64,000 nucleotides of DNA from CAVQFB01 sp963711675 (GCA_963711675.1 CAVQFB010000008.1:222363-286362), one strand, 5' to 3'. Counted from the first letter of the stretch, positions 37,245 to 47,034 are shown. A program made the numbers and translations. Notes: a model not told the origin generated them from the letters alone.

Positions 37245-39875
37245 CTACTTCAACCCTTCTACCAGGTAGAGATCAGAGAGAGAACGAACGTAACTGTAGA
37301 TGTAAGACTTGGCATCCGGCGCGATAATCAAGCCACCAATCGTGGAAATGCCCGCGGCATCGGCGGGCTGGATGGTTTTCCAAAGCGCTCTTTGCCCGGT
37401 CGCTATGTCAACCTCGAAGACTCGTGCCGGGACCTCACCGGTGCGAAACACGAATAACGATTTGCTGTCAGCTGACCACGCGGTGGGCGTCTCGTCTGTC
37501 TCGGTTCCGGGTGCTAAGCGTGGGTTTCCTCCTGCTACGGGATAGATATAGATTCTCCGGTCTGTGCTAGTACCCGCTACCAGTTCCCCGTTCCTGGAGA
37601 CAACCAATCTTGGTCCCACTCCTTCCGGACTGATGGGAGTCGCTTTCCCGCCATCCACCGACTCAACATAGATTCGTAGTGCATGTCCAGGCTCGCTGGC
37701 GGTGAACACGATTCGTTTGCCGTCCGGAAGCCATGCTGCGCGGATGTGGTTTAGCCCGTCAGCCTTCAAGGGTTTCATCTCGCCCACACGCATTGGCAAG
37801 AGAGCCAGCGGTGACGGTGCCACGTTCGGCCTTGCCAGCACCCAGTTTCCGTCAGGCGACAGCGCCAGTCCCGTACCCTCACCCAGCCGAACCGCCGGTG
37901 ATCCATCTGTTTTCCGGCTATAAACGGCGTATTTTGGACCTCCACCCTCGCCCGCCTCCAGGAACAGAACGGTGCGTCCATCTGGAGACAAATCCGCGGG
38001 CACCGACCAATCCAACCATGACAAGTCGCGCTCCTTGGCTTCCCCGGGTGCAAGCCCGATCATGCCTGCACGATCATTTCCGCGTGTCAGGAGTACATTC
38101 CCGTCCCTTGACACGTCGAGCAGCGTGAGTTCTCCGGGAACCCTAGCCAGCGTACGGATTTTCCCTGCGGGATCCACCGCAAACAGGCCGCGATCCCCAC
38201 CCGTGCGGGTTGCCGTGAACCAGACTTCGTCGCCTTTGGGTGACCACGCCAGTCCCTGAATGCTGTCCCAACCCGTGCACAAGGTAGTCTTCTTGCCGGC
38301 CAGATCTACGACCAGAACCGAGCCTCCGTCATCTCTGGGCTGAGGGTGGTCCACGAAAGCGATCCAATCACCTCTTGGCGAGATACGCGGATTGCCGATC
38401 CAGCCGTCTGATTGGTACAGAACCTTGTTCACCGGGAACTCGAGTCGTTTGCGCCCCTCCACCTCCCGAACGATGGCCATATTCGAGCCGTCAGGCGACC
38501 AATCCGCGTACTCGACGTTATCAAAGATTTCTCTCGGCGCGCCACCGACGAGAGGAACCTCCGCCAAGGTGCCGGATGAGAGAAATGCATCGCTCGTGTG
38601 GCTGTTCAGCGCAAGTGCCATTTCTCCTGTGGAAGAGATGGCGAGCACGTCTGCTCCGGAGGGCTCGAGTTGGTTCGACTGCGGACTCTCCGGCCGGGTA
38701 TTGAACAGCTGTAGCGGCTTTCCCTCCCATGCCGAACTGTAGATCACGGTCTTACCGTCAGGCGCGAAGCGCGCGGAATGTACCGTGCCTCGTTGAAAGG
38801 TCAAAGGATGATAGAACGGAAATGACGTTTGGATTGAACGCTGAAACAGGAGCGCACCGATGACAACGCCTGCCACGAGCGCGATCGCTCCCACAACCAC
38901 CGATATTAAGGCGGCGCGGCTGCCTGACGCCACGGGTTGCACCGCAGGAACTGCCGCTGCGTTCTGAGCCGACGAACCCGATTGTTGTTCCGTTGACGCC
39001 GCTCGCACTCGGGATGTATCCAGCGCACGCTTGATGCGCTTGAGGTCTCCACGGAGCTCGGCCGCAGTTTGATAACGGAACTCGCAGTCCTTCTCGATGG
39101 ACTTGAGAATGACCTCTTCCAGTTTCGCAGGGATCGCCGGATTGAGGCTCGAGGCCTGAATGGGCGTACGATTCAAAATTGCCTCGAAAATCAGACCCGT
39201 GCTGTTTCCAGAAAATGCGCTTTGCCCGGTCGCCATCTCGTACAGCACCGCTCCAAAGGAAAACAGGTCGGTTCGCGAATCCAGCTCCGCGGCACGAACC
39301 TGTTCAGGCGACATATAGGCCACCGTCCCAATTGTCGACCCAGGGCTGGTTAACTCCAGCGCGTGGGCGCTGGTAGCGGTATTGTCTGCGCCCTCGCCCT
39401 GTCCCGGAGCCAGTTTTGCCAAGCCGAAGTCCAGCAGCTTTGCTTGTCCACGTTTCGTGACGAAGATGTTGGCGGGCTTAATATCGCGATGAATGATTCC
39501 TGCGGAATGAGCCGCGTCAAGCGCATCGGCAATTTCGATGGCGAGGGACAGCAGTGCCTCTAATCCCAGCGGTCGATTCCCGATCAAGTGCTTGAGAGTC
39601 TGCCCATCCAGAAACTCCATGGCGATGAAGCGCGTCCCTTCGTGCTCGCCAATTTCGTGAATGGTGCAGATATTGGGATGGTTTAGTGACGAGGCAGCGC
39701 GCGCCTCGCGGCGGAAACGCTCCAGAGTCTGGGGATCCTGGGAGACCTCATCGGGAAGGAACTTCAGAGCGACAAAGCGTCCCAGGGAAGTGTCCTCGGC
39801 CTTGTATACCACACCCATGCCGCCGCCACCGAGTTTCTCAACGATGCGGTAGTGGGAGATCGTTTGGCCGATCAT
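37245..39875 (-). CDS. Ser/Thr protein kinase with C-terminal TolB/WD40-like propeller (copy 1)
   Basis: This 876-residue PknB-type kinase has the glycine loop LGGGGMGVVYKAED, the catalytic loop HRDIKPANIFVT, DFGLAKL and the APE-equivalent MSPEQ. One membrane segment (ALISVVVGAIALVAGVVIGALLF) lies near residue 330, so the kinase is cytoplasmic. The C-terminal half is a PD40/WD40-like propeller (for example FAPDGKTVIYSS, WSPDGSNMAI, ISPRGDWIAFV) outside. The start ATG at 39875 gives the family N-terminus MIGQTISHYRI. It lies 11 bases after a -10 box with no RBS, so the mRNA is probably leaderless. The ligand and targets are unknown. Confidence 0.9.
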   Translation of the reverse strand: MIGQTISHYRIVEKLGGGGMGVVYKAEDTSLGRFVALKFLPDEVSQDPQTLERFRREARAASSLNHPNICTIHEIGEHEGTRFIAMEFLDGQTLKHLIGNRPLGLEALLSLAIEIADALDAAHSAGIIHRDIKPANIFVTKRGQAKLLDFGLAKLAPGQGEGADNTATSAHALELTSPGSTIGTVAYMSPEQVRAAELDSRTDLFSFGAVLYEMATGQSAFSGNSTGLIFEAILNRTPIQASSLNPAIPAKLEEVILKSIEKDCEFRYQTAAELRGDLKRIKRALDTSRVRAASTEQQSGSSAQNAAAVPAVQPVASGSRAALISVVVGAIALVAGVVIGALLFQRSIQTSFPFYHPLTFQRGTVHSARFAPDGKTVIYSSAWEGKPLQLFNTRPESPQSNQLEPSGADVLAISSTGEMALALNSHTSDAFLSSGTLAEVPLVGGAPREIFDNVEYADWSPDGSNMAIVREVEGRKRLEFPVNKVLYQSDGWIGNPRISPRGDWIAFVDHPQPRDDGGSVLVVDLAGKKTTLCTGWDSIQGLAWSPKGDEVWFTATRTGGDRGLFAVDPAGKIRTLARVPGELTLLDVSRDGNVLLTRGNDRAGMIGLAPGEAKERDLSWLDWSVPADLSPDGRTVLFLEAGEGGGPKYAVYSRKTDGSPAVRLGEGTGLALSPDGNWVLARPNVAPSPLALLPMRVGEMKPLKADGLNHIRAAWLPDGKRIVFTASEPGHALRIYVESVDGGKATPISPEGVGPRLVVSRNGELVAGTSTDRRIYIYPVAGGNPRLAPGTETDETPTAWSADSKSLFVFRTGEVPARVFEVDIATGQRALWKTIQPADAAGISTIGGLIIAPDAKSYIYSYVRSLSDLYLVEGLK

Positions 39876-39886
39876 GCAGTCGCGCA

Positions 39887-39916
39887 ATCTTAGGCGGGAG
39901 GCGAGGGCCAAGTCAA
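39887..39916 (-). promoter_or_regulatory. Promoter of kinase copy 1, immediately before the start codon
   Basis: Minus-strand TTGACT (39911-39916), an 18-base spacer and TAAGAT (39887-39892) end 11 bases before the ATG at 39875. Transcription would begin about 5 bases ahead of the start codon. The block is conserved before kinase copy 2. Confidence 0.7.
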
Positions 39917-39977
39917 TGAAGACTCCGACCTCATCACGCTGTGCGCAGAATGCCACGAGAACGAGAACGACCCTACG

Positions 39978-41534
39978 TTACGGTGGGTTCATGTTTTCCA
40001 GAAGGATGGGCTTGAGTCCGATCTGGAGTGTCTCGCCGGGAGGAGATATGGGAAAAACGGCTCCGGTGATGTCGCGGTATTGAATGTATTTGGTATCGGG
40101 CGTGTAAGAAGACGTGGTGCAAACCCCATTCTTGCAGGTCTGCGTGGTGTCGAAAACCGCTCGCGCCTGGTAGCCACCCGACCGGATCAAATCGCAGGTG
40201 TAGACCGCTTTCCAAACGGTGCCTCCATTTTCAGTACACGGATAAGGCATGGTGGCTCCCAGCATCCAGCCCTCCACGACCCCGTAAGCAGTGCCTGCGG
40301 GCGTGATGCCGCCGTTCGGGGTCCAGAGTGTGCCCCACAGCAGATCGTCCCAACCGTACCAGACAGACTCCGGTATACCGACGGACCAGTGTTCCAATAG
40401 GCTGCGAGCCACGAACGAAGCGCGGTAATCAGGATCCTTATTTGCTTGCTGCCCTCCCCACGAGTTCTCGCTATCCCAAATCGGCTTCTTCTGCAAACCG
40501 ATGGATGCCATGTTGATCTTCGTATCTACGGTCCTGAATCCAACGATTGCCTCCGGGGCATCGTTGCCGACGACGTGCGGATACCCGTGGATGTCGATGA
40601 GGTCGACGCCCTTCGGTCCGCCCTGCTTGAAATAGTCCAGCAGATAGCTTGCGTCCGTCGCCGAAGGACTCGCGATGAGCGCGGCGGGATCGTTGGCACG
40701 TACTGCCTTGTAGACGTGCCTGGTGAGTGTGACCATCTGCGCGATAGTCCCGGTAAACACGTTCTTCGCATTGGGCTCGTTCCAGAGTTCGTACATCGTG
40801 ATCTGTCCTTTGTAGCGCTGGACCAGAGCGTTGAGGAAGGTGTCGAACGCCGCCATCTTGCTGGCTTTCACCGTACTGGTGCAGGCTTGGTACGAGCAAG
40901 TTCTGGGATCGGCGGCCGCCCATTTCGGAACTTCGGCGTTGGTCCAATAGAAGGGGAGGGCATGCTGCTGCGCTACCGCCACGTATTGGTCCAAGGTCGT
41001 CCAGTCATATACGCCCTCTACTTGTTCCAGGAATGGCCACGTCGTACGGTCTCCCTTGCCCAAGAAACCGAAGGGGACAGATGGATAGACGTGGTTCTGG
41101 TCGTGGATCGTCATCCCGAAAAAGGTCGCTGGGATGGAAATGGTTTCGAATCCATAAACATTATTGAAAGAGATTTTCTTGCTCGCAGTTTGCTGAGCAG
41201 ATTCGGTGACCTTAAAGGTAACCGTATAGGTATTGATCTTATCCTTGGGAACACCGGAGACCGTGCCCGTAGAAGCCGACAGTTTCAACCCGTTCGGCAG
41301 GACGCCCTTCGCGATAGTCCAGGTATAGGGTGGCGTTCCGCCAATCGCCATCAATGTGTTGCTATAAGGAAGACCATTGTTGGAATCATCCATGCCTTGA
41401 GTGGTAATGCTCAGAGCGCTGGGGGGATCTTGGGCAAGGGCCGGTCTGGATAGAGGCAGAACAAGCGCGGAGTAAAAGAAGATCAGCGCACTGACAGAAT
41501 GCTTTATCCAAGACTGCGAGTGTTTGAGTTTCAT
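39978..41534 (-). CDS. Secreted glycoside hydrolase-like protein with Ig-like domain (copy 2)
   Basis: This 518-residue paralogue of the 33185-34765 protein has the same order: signal peptide (LVLPLSRPALAQ), He-PIG Ig domain, and clan GH-A barrel with ITMYELWNEPN and KPIWDSENSWGG. Translation identity is high along the full length. The final 100 or so codons are nearly identical even at the DNA level, as is a block across the promoter. That points to recent duplication or gene conversion. The ATG at 41534 is chosen because it places the signal peptide correctly. A CTGGAGC/GCTCCAG hairpin lies a few bases upstream of the RBS region. Substrate unknown. Confidence 0.85.
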   Translation of the reverse strand: MKLKHSQSWIKHSVSALIFFYSALVLPLSRPALAQDPPSALSITTQGMDDSNNGLPYSNTLMAIGGTPPYTWTIAKGVLPNGLKLSASTGTVSGVPKDKINTYTVTFKVTESAQQTASKKISFNNVYGFETISIPATFFGMTIHDQNHVYPSVPFGFLGKGDRTTWPFLEQVEGVYDWTTLDQYVAVAQQHALPFYWTNAEVPKWAAADPRTCSYQACTSTVKASKMAAFDTFLNALVQRYKGQITMYELWNEPNAKNVFTGTIAQMVTLTRHVYKAVRANDPAALIASPSATDASYLLDYFKQGGPKGVDLIDIHGYPHVVGNDAPEAIVGFRTVDTKINMASIGLQKKPIWDSENSWGGQQANKDPDYRASFVARSLLEHWSVGIPESVWYGWDDLLWGTLWTPNGGITPAGTAYGVVEGWMLGATMPYPCTENGGTVWKAVYTCDLIRSGGYQARAVFDTTQTCKNGVCTTSSYTPDTKYIQYRDITGAVFPISPPGETLQIGLKPILLENMNPP

Positions 41535-41646
41535 TTCAGATACTTCCCGCTGGAGCATTTCCGCTCCAGTTCTGTCTAATTTTGTTTTCTGGTCGTGATT
41601 CCTGAGGTAGGGGCCGAAGAGCCGAAGGCCGAGCAATGAGCGATGA

Positions 41647-41675
41647 ATTTTCGAATGCAGGCTTCGTGCTGTCAA
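41647..41675 (-). promoter_or_regulatory. Sigma70-type promoter of glycosidase copy 2
   Basis: Minus-strand TTGACA (41670-41675), 17-base spacer and GAAAAT (41647-41652) match the copy 1 promoter in boxes and spacing. The predicted leader is about 106 bases. Confidence 0.65.
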
Positions 41676-41764
41676 TGAGACTTTCGACTCTGTGAGCAGG
41701 GGCCCAGAGAGGAGGGATTAGAGAAGAGTTGCTGGTTATCCGATCCCAATCGCAGCTACGAGGA

Positions 41765-42055
41765 TTACAGCCGCCAAGCGTCACCCGGCACGACCGTTTG
41801 AAGACCCACTTGGTACTGGCCGGTGTCTGTCAGTGATTTGACCCAGACCACCCGAAATTCTATTCTGCGTTGCCGATACTGAACCATGACTCGGTCTTGT
41901 ACCTCTAACCGACGCCGGAGCGCACCAATACGAGCGCCGTTTGGCGTTATGTCGAGCGTATGAGCGATTTCCTGAAACGGCATGCCAGCCGCATCTGTGC
42001 CCAAGATTCTTACTGGCAATACACCCTTTGCGCGGTCTTGGCGACGCTTGGTCAT
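41765..42055 (-). CDS. PilZ-domain-like protein
   Basis: This protein of about 96 residues starts MTKRRQDRAKGVLPVRILG. It has the layout of small acidobacterial PilZ proteins: a basic R...R segment, then ITPNGARIGAL in place of the D/NxSxxG motif, then QYRQRRIEFRVVWV. PilZ domains bind cyclic di-GMP, but the canonical RxxxR and DxSxxG residues are only partly kept, so binding is uncertain. The frame continues upstream to 42286 without recognised content. The ATG at 42055 has no good RBS, so the start is tentative. Confidence 0.65.
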   Translation of the reverse strand: MTKRRQDRAKGVLPVRILGTDAAGMPFQEIAHTLDITPNGARIGALRRRLEVQDRVMVQYRQRRIEFRVVWVKSLTDTGQYQVGLQTVVPGDAWRL

Positions 42056-42502
42056 TAAATCAGATGGAGGTCTGCTAGCCAACAGAACTGCTCGAATGCA
42101 TAGCTTAAACGCAGCGGCAGGAAGCGAAAATGGCACAAGCGTGCCCGTTACGTTGCGCCTGTTACCAAAGTACTCAACTTCCGCGTAGAGTTGCTTCCCA
42201 AGCGCCCCCCGAGCGCAGAGGGGCATCATGCTCTCGCTCCAATCACGACTGCGCTCTATCTCGCTCCTATCGCACATCTCCCGCAAAGTCGACGGTCTTT
42301 ATTGGCGATTTCGTCGGTGAAAGATCACGTCGCGTTCTCATAGAAGATCAGCCGATTCTAGGAGAACCCGATGGTTGGTGAACACAGAACTCCTTCATCT
42401 CCGGCTCACCAGTAACCGTGCTCTACCATTCCTGCCTGACCAATGTATAATCCTCGCCGCGTCAGGGGTCGGCGGTAGAAGCCGAATTAAAGGAGGAAGG
42501 CT
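42056..42502. other. Divergent intergenic region
   Basis: About 447 bases between the PilZ-like gene and the small secreted protein gene. Only the strong AAAGGAGG before 42503 stands out. No gene or RNA was recognised. Confidence 0.4.
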
Positions 42503-42877
42503 GTGAACATTCTGAAATTGCGATCATTTGTGCCAGTAGTGCTGCTGGCCGTGATGTCCACAGTGTGTCTGGCGCAGGCGGCGCCCGCCAGTGCACCGGA
42601 CACTTCGAAGTCTGACAAGAAACCTGCGAAGTCAGCCTCCAAGCAGGCATCGGTGGATCCATCCACGATCCCGCAGGTGCCCGGAGGTGGTGGCGGCAAG
42701 GTGTGGGTCAACACCAGCACCAAGGTGTTCCACAAAGAAGGAGACCCCTGGTACGGAAAGACCAAGCATGGTCAGTACATGACCGTGGCGGAGGCTACGA
42801 AGGCCGGCTATCACGAAGCGAAGGAATCGCCGGTGGGCAAGAAAGGTGAAATGAAACAGGATCAAATGAAGAAGTAA
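42503..42877 (+). CDS. Small secreted basic protein of unknown function
   Basis: This 124-residue protein starts at a GTG with AAAGGAGG ideally placed. A signal peptide (FVPVVLLAVMSTVCLAQA) is followed by a Lys/Ser/Ala-rich linker. A compact C-terminal domain follows (GKVWVNTSTKVFHKEGDPWY, then GKTKHGQYMTVAEATKAGYHEA). This VWVNTxxxVFH...YGKTKxGxYMTxxEA pattern recurs in small bacterial exported proteins, but I know of no assigned function. A strong terminator follows, so it is monocistronic. Confidence 0.85.
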   Translation: MNILKLRSFVPVVLLAVMSTVCLAQAAPASAPDTSKSDKKPAKSASKQASVDPSTIPQVPGGGGGKVWVNTSTKVFHKEGDPWYGKTKHGQYMTVAEATKAGYHEAKESPVGKKGEMKQDQMKK

Positions 42878-42897
42878 CTTCATTCCGTGAATCTGAC

Positions 42898-42926
42898 GCC
42901 ACCCACTTGGGGGTGGCTTTGTTTCT
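42898..42926 (+). terminator. Intrinsic terminator
   Basis: GCCACCC (42898-42904) pairs with GGGTGGC (42911-42917) across a 6-base loop and is followed by TTTGTTTCT. It ends the small secreted protein transcript 21 bases past its stop. Confidence 0.9.
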
Positions 42927-43103
42927 CGGATGGTTCCAGTTTTGCTCGGGGTCATTTCAGATTACGCAAACGCTAGCTCCAGGCATCTGCAAATTGACCG
43001 AGCTTGCGGCCCTCTGCCTTGCGAAGATGTTCTCTGCACATGGGCTCACGCTGGGTCATAGCGATGACTCACAGAGCGACATTCGCCCATCAGCCACTCA
43101 GCC

Positions 43104-43859
43104 ATGAAGCAACGTCCAGGCAAGGGCGGTCACCAATCAGGAAAGCAGGATCGGCGAAATCTTCGTTTCTCACGGAACCTTGTCAAGCTCTACGAAGACG
43201 ATGCCATTGTGGCGCTCAATAAACCTGCGGGACTTCCGGCTGTGCCGGTGGAAGGCTCCGACACACCGTCCGCATGGTCACTGCTTTCTGCGGAGCTGAA
43301 ACTAAGAAAACAACGAGCGTTTGTCGTACATCGCATCGACCGTTTCACCTCCGGGGTGCTGCTCTTTGCCAAGACCGAACGGGATCGAGACGCACTTGTT
43401 CGACAGTTTCTCCGCCATAGTCCCGTCAGGCAGTATCTCGGTGTGGTTCGCGGACATCTCCGCCTCAAAGAAGGAACGCTCGTTCACTACTTTCGACGCG
43501 AAGGAATGTTGCAAAGGTTGACCACTGAGAACGGGTCCCAAGCGGCTCGTGCTGAACTCCGGTATTCCGTCGAACGCTGCCTTCGGGCGGCGTCGCTCGT
43601 CCGAGTTACGCTGGTGACGGGATTGCAGAACCAGATCCGGGTGCAGTTTTCAGCGATCGGCCACCCGGTCATCGGCGACAGAAAGTATCACCGTGAAGAG
43701 GCGTTGGAGCGGCGTATTTCTCGCGTCGCTCTTCACGCAGCGCATCTTCAGTTCATTCATCCACGTTCGGGAGACAGCATTGCGGTTGACTGCGAAATCC
43801 CATCAGACTTCCAGTCTCTTCTTCATGCATTGTCGCTGCCCAGACGCCCGCGTCGCTGA
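43104..43859 (+). CDS. RluA-type RNA pseudouridine synthase
   Basis: This 251-residue enzyme isomerises uridine to pseudouridine in rRNA or tRNA. The catalytic Asp is in VVHRIDRFTSGVLLFAKTE (motif II). Motif I is LNKPAGLPAVPVEG, and the late VTLVTGLQNQIRVQFSAIGHPVIGD block is typical of the RluA group. It has no S4 domain. The basic N-terminus (KQRPGKGGHQ) could contact RNA. The exact target base cannot be decided among the Rlu subfamilies. Confidence 0.9.
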   Translation: MKQRPGKGGHQSGKQDRRNLRFSRNLVKLYEDDAIVALNKPAGLPAVPVEGSDTPSAWSLLSAELKLRKQRAFVVHRIDRFTSGVLLFAKTERDRDALVRQFLRHSPVRQYLGVVRGHLRLKEGTLVHYFRREGMLQRLTTENGSQAARAELRYSVERCLRAASLVRVTLVTGLQNQIRVQFSAIGHPVIGDRKYHREEALERRISRVALHAAHLQFIHPRSGDSIAVDCEIPSDFQSLLHALSLPRRPRR

Positions 43860-44305
43860 ATTCGCCGGAAAATTGGGAAGGGAGGGCGCATTAACGCTGC
43901 CGTCGTTTCGCCAGGATGTCGGCGATCAGCAATCCGAGCTAATCGCGTGAATTATGAAGTTGCGCTGTTCTGTGAGGAGCTGTGCCTTCGCGTCGCTCCA
44001 GATCGTCGGTTCATCTGTTGTCGGCTTCTTCCTGTGCGCAGAATGCCACGAGAAGCAGCACCGCGGGTGATCAAGCGGGGCACGCTCGCTCCAACTTTCA
44101 GGGCGGTACTGGCGCCTACCGGCATGTGAGCATGAACTTGCAAGTTCTTTCAACCTTGACGAACGGCTGCAGTGAGATCAGCGAGATCAGACTTTTCGTG
44201 ATCCGGAGCGGCAACTGCCCGAATGAGCGCTCCAGGCTTCATCGCATTTCTAGCGATATATGTCTGGAACTGAAGACAGAAAGTGGGGGCTATGATTCCG
44301 AGACT
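43860..44305. other. Intergenic between convergent genes, with a 23-base repeat
   Basis: No gene is seen. Bases 44032-44054 are identical to 39939-39961, which lie just upstream of kinase copy 1, so part of this spacer may derive from a duplicated kinase neighbourhood. Confidence 0.5.
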
Positions 44306-47023
44306 CTACTTTTCAGCCTCATAAATCAGGACCAGGTCGGAAGGCGCATCGCCGCGCACGAGGGCAAGATGGTTTCCGTCCGCGGACCATTGATAAGAGT
44401 AGATTCGCAAGGACGTGAAGCTGGTCAGAAGCCGGGCTGGGCTGCTATCGAGGGGCTGCAGCCAGAGGTTGTCGGTGCCGTTCTCCCGAATCGGATAGAC
44501 GATGGCTTTGCCATCGGGGTTGAAGCGCAACTGTCCTGAATGGCGGGGATCGTACTGCAGAACGCGCACCACTTGGCCGGTCTCGAAATCAACCAGTGAG
44601 ACATCGGGTTTGCGTGCTTTGAAATCGTAAGTGCCTACGAGAATGGTTTTGCCGTCTTTGGAAAAATCGAAGCCTCCGCGAGTTTCAGCCAGGATGCTCC
44701 CGATCCTCTGCGATGGTCCTCCGCCAAGAGGTACTTTCATGAGCGCGCGGGTCGTGGCGTCCACGTAGAGCACCCACTTCCCATCGGGAGAACAGGCAGG
44801 AATGCGGTCATTTTCCCCTTGTGAGATCTGCCGCAGGCCCGTGCCGTCGGCGTCCACGCGCCACACGTTGAGGTTGATGCTCCCCGCACTTGCCCGGACG
44901 AACACGATGTGACCGTCGGGGCATACGCTGGGAGCGAACGAGACGGATGTCTTGTCGGAAGCCAGCTCGTTTCTGGACCCGCCATCGGCGCTCACCAGTT
45001 GCAGGGACGTTGAGGTGTCGGTCGCCAGCCTTCCGTCCGGAGTCCACGAAACAGAACCGGGGAGGTCCCCAGAGGTGATCTGCTTGAGGTCGGAGCCGGT
45101 CGTACCCTGCCCAGAAGCCACGAAAAGACTGCGCTCATTGTGGCGCATGACCGCCGCGATAGTGGCGCCATCGCTGGAAACGCTGGGCGTGAGGTAATCG
45201 TTGGTATCGGCCGTAACTGGGTGCAGCAAGCCTTCCGGATAGGTGATGATCCCAACCTGGCTGAGGCTGAAATTGCTGGCCCAGCTTCGGAAGACCACGA
45301 CCAATCCCTTGCCGCTCGGCAGCCAATTGTCGTCCTGCAGCAGGATGTCATTCGACTCATAGAAGGTCCGGGTGGTGCCATCGCTGGGATTCAGCGAGAC
45401 GAGGGCCGCCCGGCTCCGCCCTCGCTGGAAACCAACCACCGTCTTACCGTCGGGCGACCATAAAGGGTCTGCAATCGTATTTTTTACTGGGCCGCTCGCA
45501 ATCGTCTTTTCGTCCGTGCCTTGGGTATTAGCAATCAGGACGTAGAACTTTCCCGGCTCGGGATCATTGCTGCGCTCAAAGACGAAGCGTTGTCCGTCGG
45601 GCGAGAAGCTGGGGTTGCTGTCGATGTCCTTAACCAGCAATTGTGCAGTGCCACCCAGCACGGGCGTGCGATAGAGGTCGTAGTCCTGCGACTCCGGTCC
45701 ACTACTAGGTTCAGTGTGCGCGTAATAGATAAAGCTGCCGTCGGGAGAAAAGCGCACCGCGTTGTACTGCACGTGTGCGGGGCGCACGATCTCAACATTG
45801 CTTTCGCTGGCTAGATGGCGCAGCCGTAGGGATTCGTTGCCTTCCTCGTTGAGGACGTACGCCAGATACTTGCCGTCCGGTGACATGGCACCCAGCCGCG
45901 CCTGGTGGGTGCCGCTCACCTTGCTGATGCGGATGCTCTGGAAAGGCGCGCTTTTTCTGGAAGTCAGGAACGAATAAGCGCCGAACACGGCGGCAGCGAG
46001 CACCAGCGTGGCAACCACAAGCATGGCTCCGGCACCGATCTTGTTTTGCCGGGCTGCCTGAATGATCGCCGAACTGCTGGGTGGGGACTGCGGCTGCGCG
46101 GCAGGAACGGGGGAGCTGCTGACCTGAGTCCTGCCGGAGGACGCGGTGCGCGCCCGTCCCGAATCGAGGTCGCGCTTCAGCCGTTTCAGGTCGCTGCGCA
46201 ACTCGGCGGCGGATTGGTAGCGCAGATCGCGATCCTTCTCCAGCAGTTTACTTATGCACTCGTCCAACTTTGGCGGGATCTCGGCGTTGAGTTGCACGGG
46301 CGGAGTGGGATCGTGTTCCAGGATGGCGTTGAAAATCACTGCCGAGGTCGTGCCGTTGAAGGGTATCTTGCCGGTCGCCATCTGATACATGACCGCGCCA
46401 AAGGAGAACAGATCGGTGCGCGCATCCAGCGCTTCTCCACGCGCCTGCTCCGGCGACATGTAGGCTACGGTGCCAACGGCGATCCCGGGACTGGTGAGGT
46501 AAGTGGCGGGCGCGATCGGGGCCGTTGCGCCCACAAGTTCGCCGTGGGAACGCTCCGCGACAAGTTTGGCGAGGCCGAAGTCCAAGACCTTCGCGGCTCC
46601 GCGCAATGTGACGAAGATGTTCGCTGGCTTGATATCGCGGTGGACAATCCCCTTTTGGTGAGCGGCATCCAACGCATCCGCAATCTGGATGCTCAGGTCC
46701 ACAATGGCTGAGGTATTCATGGCCTGCAGAAGGCGTAGATCCAAAGTCTGCCCTTCCAGCAGTTCCATGGCGATGAACCAGGAACCTTCGTGCTGCTCGA
46801 TGGCGTAAACGGTGCAGATGTTGGGATGATTCAGCGTAGAAGCGGCACGGGCCTCTCGTTGGAAACGCTCGAGAGCAGCCGGATCCTTGGCAAGTTCGGG
46901 AGGCAGAAACTTGACAGCAACGCGTCGACCGAGCCTCGTATCCTCGGCTTCGTAGACCACGCCCATACCACCACGGCCGAGTTCCCCGAGAATGCAATAG
47001 TGCGAGATCGTTTCGCCAATCAT
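44306..47023 (-). CDS. Ser/Thr protein kinase with C-terminal TolB/WD40-like propeller (copy 2)
   Basis: This 905-residue PknB-type kinase has the glycine loop LGRGGMGVVYEAED, catalytic loop HRDIKPANIFVT, DFGLAKL and MSPEQARGEALDARTDL. A membrane segment (GAGAMLVVATLVLAAAVFGAY) near residue 340 separates the cytoplasmic kinase from an external PD40-type propeller (MSPDGKYLAYVL, FSPDGSFIYYAH, WSPDGKTVVGF). It has the same architecture as 37245-39875 but diverged sequence. The start at 47023 (MIGETISHY) lies 11 bases after the -10 box and no RBS is present. The longer frame from 47035 would start inside the promoter. Confidence 0.9.
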   Translation of the reverse strand: MIGETISHYCILGELGRGGMGVVYEAEDTRLGRRVAVKFLPPELAKDPAALERFQREARAASTLNHPNICTVYAIEQHEGSWFIAMELLEGQTLDLRLLQAMNTSAIVDLSIQIADALDAAHQKGIVHRDIKPANIFVTLRGAAKVLDFGLAKLVAERSHGELVGATAPIAPATYLTSPGIAVGTVAYMSPEQARGEALDARTDLFSFGAVMYQMATGKIPFNGTTSAVIFNAILEHDPTPPVQLNAEIPPKLDECISKLLEKDRDLRYQSAAELRSDLKRLKRDLDSGRARTASSGRTQVSSSPVPAAQPQSPPSSSAIIQAARQNKIGAGAMLVVATLVLAAAVFGAYSFLTSRKSAPFQSIRISKVSGTHQARLGAMSPDGKYLAYVLNEEGNESLRLRHLASESNVEIVRPAHVQYNAVRFSPDGSFIYYAHTEPSSGPESQDYDLYRTPVLGGTAQLLVKDIDSNPSFSPDGQRFVFERSNDPEPGKFYVLIANTQGTDEKTIASGPVKNTIADPLWSPDGKTVVGFQRGRSRAALVSLNPSDGTTRTFYESNDILLQDDNWLPSGKGLVVVFRSWASNFSLSQVGIITYPEGLLHPVTADTNDYLTPSVSSDGATIAAVMRHNERSLFVASGQGTTGSDLKQITSGDLPGSVSWTPDGRLATDTSTSLQLVSADGGSRNELASDKTSVSFAPSVCPDGHIVFVRASAGSINLNVWRVDADGTGLRQISQGENDRIPACSPDGKWVLYVDATTRALMKVPLGGGPSQRIGSILAETRGGFDFSKDGKTILVGTYDFKARKPDVSLVDFETGQVVRVLQYDPRHSGQLRFNPDGKAIVYPIRENGTDNLWLQPLDSSPARLLTSFTSLRIYSYQWSADGNHLALVRGDAPSDLVLIYEAEK

Positions 47024-47034
47024 GAAGTCGGGCA

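Noticed and set aside
41765..42286. Longer 173-residue version of the PilZ-like protein
   Set aside because: The upstream 77 residues show no recognisable domain and include atypical composition; the short form matches small PilZ proteins.
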